Made by a program: the position numbers and the translations under genes
Assembly (NCBI GenBank): GCA_964414715.1
Contig: CAYPXN010000024.1
Coordinates: 1-8,702, forward strand
Direction of reading: 5' to 3'
Origin: CAYPXN01 sp964414715
GTDB lineage: Bacteria > UBA10199 > JADFYH01
DNA: 8,702 nt
The notes under the pieces: generated by a model
Databases searched by the model: none
What the model saw: only the letters and a program-made list of their open reading frames with translations
Told to the model about the DNA's origin: nothing
Shown: one piece after another, positions 6,335-8,702 of the stretch
Layout of the letters: every line of letters begins with the position of its first letter
Position numbering within the stretch: position 1 is the stretch's first letter

Positions 6335-6359
6335 TCACATGAAAATTCAAAACTTCATG
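6335..6359. repeat. Small inverted repeat in the leader of the lipoprotein gene
   Basis: CATGAA and TTCATG form a perfect 6 bp inverted repeat around a 10 nt AT-rich spacer, with near-matching CTC/GAG just outside. It lies 20-45 nt before the lipoprotein start and could be a weak operator or leader hairpin. The signal is short and may be chance. Confidence 0.25.
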
Positions 6360-6398
6360 AGAAATCAGGCTTATAAATTTGTAGAAAAATGAAGATTG

Positions 6399-6782
6399 TT
6401 ATGAAAATGAGAGGACTTCAGCTCGCGGAGGCCTGTCTGGAGGAAAGGAATAGTTTTGTATCAAAAAGAAAGAAAAAGTTTCTATGCTCAGACTTTCAAA
6501 CACCGGTTCAGGATTCAAATGAAAGGTCGGAATAAACGGATCTGTTCTAAGACTTAAAAGTTCCTGATGAGTTTTCTGGCTGGGAGCAGGGTTTTCTTTC
6601 AGACTTTTTCCCAAGTCATGGCCGCACACGAGAAGATAGGCAGGAACCAGCGCGTTACTTTCCGTATATTCCATCGAATGAATTTGTGACAAATTCATCA
6701 CATAACTCAGGGCAAAGCCTTGACCAATGCTGATTAATGCAAAAAGCAAAGCCACCCATATTTTTCGACGAAATCGTAACAT
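6399..6782 (-). CDS. Short exported or membrane-anchored protein with PPRA tail
   Basis: 127 residues from ATG 6782. A basic start (MLRFRRK) and a hydrophobic segment (about 8-28) make a signal peptide or single membrane anchor. The rest is about 100 extracytoplasmic residues with one Cys (LLVCGHD), scattered His, and a C-terminal segment LSIETFSFFLIQNYSFPPD that ends RPPRAEVLSFS. I do not recognise a family. The layout (anchor, short polar domain, PTF, hydrophobic strand, RPP/RAPP tail) resembles the divergent gene at 6884-7171, so the two may be distant relatives. The Shine-Dalgarno is weak (GAAG). It is the first gene of the minus-strand cluster. A minus-strand ORF with another start at 6861 overlaps it and is treated as a shadow. 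Confidence 0.6.
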   Translation of the reverse strand: MLRFRRKIWVALLFALISIGQGFALSYVMNLSQIHSMEYTESNALVPAYLLVCGHDLGKSLKENPAPSQKTHQELLSLRTDPFIPTFHLNPEPVFESLSIETFSFFLIQNYSFPPDRPPRAEVLSFS

Positions 6783-6812
6783 TTGCTTCTATCAATAATA
6801 TAAATGCCTTTT

Positions 6813-6818
6813 TGTCAA
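6813..6818 (-). promoter_or_regulatory. Candidate -35 box for the minus-strand cluster
   Basis: A perfect TTGACA on the minus strand lies 30 nt upstream of the start at 6782. The AT-rich stretch TATATTATTGATAG follows at the right distance but offers no good -10 hexamer at 16-18 bp. It is the only strong promoter element upstream of the minus-strand gene run. Confidence 0.3.
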
Positions 6819-6846
6819 TATGAGCAGGATCATAAATTTTAGCAAA

Positions 6847-6875
6847 TTGACTTTTTTCCACTCCTTCACTATAGC
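6847..6875 (+). promoter_or_regulatory. Candidate promoter of the short HxH/CxxC protein gene
   Basis: TTGACT (6847-6852), 17 bp and TATAGC (6870-6875) resemble a sigma-70 promoter. The expected transcription start is within a few bases of ATG 6884, so translation would again be nearly leaderless; no Shine-Dalgarno precedes this ATG. TATAAT at 6880-6885 is an alternative -10 but has no -35 partner and overlaps the start codon. Confidence 0.4.
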
Positions 6876-6883
6876 TTTCTATA

Positions 6884-7171
6884 ATGCAGTTAAAATCCAG
6901 AAAAATTGTTTCAGGGCTTATAGTAGGTTTTCTTTTTGCCTTCTTACTTATTTTCTCGGCCCACTTTCATCCCGGATCTGCACCCACAGAAAAAGACAAT
7001 TGCTCCATTTGCCAAGTATCGCATTCCTTTCAGAGACAAGACTTAAGCTCTTCAAATTTAAGATTTTACTTTCCCACTTTTCAGGAAGAACTTTACAGCC
7101 TTCCTGAATTGACTCTTTCAAAACCTCTTCTTATTTCCTCTCAGAGCAGAGCTCCTCCTACAAATGCTTAA
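6884..7171 (+). CDS. Short exported protein with HxH, CxxC and C-terminal RAPP motif
   Basis: 95 residues. A basic N-terminus and hydrophobic core (9-26) form a signal peptide or anchor. AHFHP (26-30) gives an HxH, followed by NCSICQVSH with Cys40, Cys43 and His47, a plausible small metal-binding cluster. The C-terminus is PLLISSQSRAPPTNA. Short exported proteins with this His/CxxC layout and an R-A/G-P-P tail are common in metal-homeostasis loci (DUF2946-like and similar), which fits the porin gene downstream; this resemblance is by eye. The start is chosen for the signal peptide; there is no Shine-Dalgarno, but a promoter ends just upstream. The plus-strand frame from 6820 overlaps it, has no such features and was dropped. 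It probably shares an mRNA with the porin gene, separated by the three-hairpin element. Confidence 0.65.
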   Translation: MQLKSRKIVSGLIVGFLFAFLLIFSAHFHPGSAPTEKDNCSICQVSHSFQRQDLSSSNLRFYFPTFQEELYSLPELTLSKPLLISSQSRAPPTNA

Positions 7172-7181
7172 ATTTTAATCT

Positions 7182-7270
7182 CCTCCTCTTAAGATTAAGA
7201 GGAGGCCGGGAGGAGTTGTGATCCTCTTTTCACAACTCCCCCTACCCCCTCTTGAGATCAAGAGGGGGTA
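7182..7270. repeat. Three-hairpin repeat element upstream of the porin gene
   Basis: Three consecutive inverted repeats fill the gap. Hairpin 1: CCTCCTCTTAA / TTAAGAGGAGG with a GA loop (7182-7205). Hairpin 2: GGAGTTGTGA / TCACAACTCC with an 8 nt loop (7212-7239). Hairpin 3: TACCCCCTCTTGA / TCAAGAGGGGGTA with a GA loop (7243-7270). Hairpins 1 and 3 are versions of one sequence that differ by compensating changes on both arms. No U-run follows any stem, so they are not standard terminators. The layout suits a miniature mobile repeat or a structured RNA leader. It ends 9 nt before the porin Shine-Dalgarno. Confidence 0.75.
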
Positions 7271-7289
7271 TAAGCAATTGAGGAATCAT

Positions 7290-8699
7290 ATGATCCGACT
7301 CATCTATAAGCTAATAACGATTTGGCTCATTTCCTTCTTCTTCATCTCCTCCAGCTGGGCAGGAGAAATGGAAGACATGAAGCAAGAAATGCGCGAACTC
7401 AAAGATACAGTTCGCGAGCTGAAAGAAATTGTTAAACAACAAAATAAAAGAATCGAAGAACTCGAAGGACAAAAAGTTGCGAAACCTAGTCCTGTCGTAG
7501 CACCTCTCGCCACTCCTGAAGCTCAAACTCCTGGGGCAGAAACACCCCAGATCGCAAACAAAACGAAGAAAAATCAGAAAAACTTGAATGTAGAAGCAAG
7601 TCCGCCTCCTACGAACACGGATGAGACACAAGCTTTACTCGATCAAGTAAATAATGCTCCCGCAAGTCCTGGTGCAAACAGTAAATCCATTGGACTTTGG
7701 AAATATCCCACCGGAGGAAGCACCGCCGCAAAAATCCTTCCGGATATCAGTGTGATCGGAACTTTTGCAGGCGCTTATTATCAGCAAAACCCTCCGCCGG
7801 ATGTTTTGCCCAATCCCACAGGAACGGGTTTTACTTTTCAAGAACTCGAACTCGCTCTTCAAGGTAATGTGGACCCCTACTTTCGCTACGATGCTTTTCT
7901 GAGTTTTGATCAGGGAGGAGTAGAACTGGAAGAAGCCTATTTCACGACTCAAGCAGGTCTCCCGAAAGGTCTACAGTTTAAGGGAGGACAAATGTATGTC
8001 CCGATCGGAAGACAAAACCCCAAACATCTTCATGCCTGGACTTTCGCAGATAACAATCTTGTCACTCAATATATTTTGGGTCCGGATGATCTGAGCGAAC
8101 CTGGGCTGGAAGCTTCTTATCTTTTTCCCACACCCTTTTTCCTTCAACTTCAAGGCACTTTCACCAACGATACGGATGCTGTAAGTTTTGGAGGAACTCG
8201 TAAACAAGATTTCCTCTACACAGGGCGCCTATCCAGCAGTTTTGATATTACCGACACTCTTACCTTATTAATGGGTGGTTCTTTTGCTTACGGCTATAAT
8301 GATACAAATCCCGGAAACTCGACGACTCTTTATGGTGGCGACATGTATTGGAAATGGAAACCTTCAGCGAACACGAGCCTTGCTTGGCAAACTGAATTTC
8401 TAGGTCGAGCCATGCAAACACCCAGCGGAACTTATACGGATGGAGGATTATACAGCTACCTCGAATATCAATTCCTAAAACGCTGGAAAGCGGCTTTCCG
8501 CTACGATCAAATGGGAATCCCTCAAGGTTTGCAAGCTCGGGAAACACGACTCACGCCTGCACTCACTTTTAATCCCACGGAATTTTCTCAAATTCGTTTA
8601 CAATATGAAGCCGATAAAATTCGGGGGCAAGATTGGACGAACGCAGTCATCTTGCAATTAATGTTTGTACTCGGAGCTCATGGAGCTCATTTGTTTTAA
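7290..8699 (+). CDS. Coiled-coil-tethered porin-like outer-membrane protein of a metal-uptake type
   Basis: 469 residues. ATG 7290 is chosen because GAGGA (7280-7284) lies 5 nt upstream and a signal peptide (1-24, cut after SWA) starts there; the longer frame from GTG 7218 would run through the hairpin element. Mature residues 25-60 form a heptad-patterned coiled coil (MKQEMRELKDTVRELKEIV), as in trimeric porins. Residues 62-130 are a flexible Pro/Ala/Thr/Lys linker. From about 150 the chain is a beta-barrel with stretches ELELALQGNVDPYFRYDAFLS, VELEEAYFTT, GLQFKGGQMYVPIGRQNPKH and HAW. It ends GAHGAHLF, with terminal Phe and paired His. I associate this barrel type with loci described as zinc-regulated or metal-uptake outer-membrane proteins, often beside metal ABC transporters. 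It is a diffusion porin rather than a TonB receptor, since no plug is present. Downstream neighbours lie outside the window. Confidence 0.85.
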   Translation: MIRLIYKLITIWLISFFFISSSWAGEMEDMKQEMRELKDTVRELKEIVKQQNKRIEELEGQKVAKPSPVVAPLATPEAQTPGAETPQIANKTKKNQKNLNVEASPPPTNTDETQALLDQVNNAPASPGANSKSIGLWKYPTGGSTAAKILPDISVIGTFAGAYYQQNPPPDVLPNPTGTGFTFQELELALQGNVDPYFRYDAFLSFDQGGVELEEAYFTTQAGLPKGLQFKGGQMYVPIGRQNPKHLHAWTFADNNLVTQYILGPDDLSEPGLEASYLFPTPFFLQLQGTFTNDTDAVSFGGTRKQDFLYTGRLSSSFDITDTLTLLMGGSFAYGYNDTNPGNSTTLYGGDMYWKWKPSANTSLAWQTEFLGRAMQTPSGTYTDGGLYSYLEYQFLKRWKAAFRYDQMGIPQGLQARETRLTPALTFNPTEFSQIRLQYEADKIRGQDWTNAVILQLMFVLGAHGAHLF

Positions 8700-8702
8700 T
8701 AA

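Noticed and set aside
6820..7107. Plus-strand frame overlapping the HxH/CxxC short protein
   Set aside because: Same region, different frame; it lacks a signal peptide and metal motifs, and begins upstream of the promoter candidate.
7172..7280. Rho-independent terminators at the three hairpins
   Set aside because: No stem is followed by a U-run on either strand.
7218..7289. GTG start that would lengthen the porin by 24 residues
   Set aside because: It reads through the hairpin element and buries the signal peptide, while ATG 7290 has a good Shine-Dalgarno.

Overview
The window looks like a chromosomal segment of a Gram-negative, moderately AT-rich bacterium. It encodes a TonB-dependent receptor, at least two further outer-membrane barrels, a lipoprotein and several Sec-exported proteins, and almost every gene product is predicted to leave the cytoplasm. 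A deltaproteobacterial or Bdellovibrionota-like lineage is my guess from the style of the proteins, but nothing here fixes the taxonomy. I see no rRNA, tRNA, CRISPR array, transposase or phage gene.

Left edge (1-2394): a TonB-dependent receptor (minus strand, cut by the window edge) and a HupE/UreJ-type membrane protein (plus strand) diverge from a gap of only 34 bp, where their best promoter candidates overlap. The receptor is rich in His around its plug and HupE/UreJ proteins are linked to nickel/cobalt or related metals, so the pair reads as a metal-acquisition unit.

Middle (2415-6782, all minus strand). In order of transcription: a small secreted protein (6782-6399), a Cys-rich lipoprotein (6315-5569), a Ser-rich protein with no signal peptide (5553-4414), an outer-membrane barrel with CDFC at its mature N terminus (4408-3419), a ~105 bp imperfect palindrome, a periplasmic rhodanese (3293-2904), and an XRE-family regulator whose HTH is broken by a frameshift (2872-2415). 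The lipoprotein, Ser-rich and barrel genes are tightly coupled (gaps of 15 and 5 nt, good Shine-Dalgarno sequences) and form an operon of unknown function. The first two of these proteins are not recognised at all and are the best candidates for something undescribed.

Right edge (6884-8699, plus strand): a short exported protein with HxH and CxxC motifs and a RAPP tail, a three-hairpin repeat element, and a coiled-coil-tethered porin of the type found beside zinc/metal uptake genes, ending in GAHGAHLF. The two short proteins at 6399-6782 and 6884-7171 diverge from each other and share a similar layout.

Overall this reads as a metal-homeostasis neighbourhood: metal-type outer-membrane uptake proteins at both ends, and an uncharacterised envelope operon between them. 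The metal assignments rest on family resemblance read by eye, not on searches.
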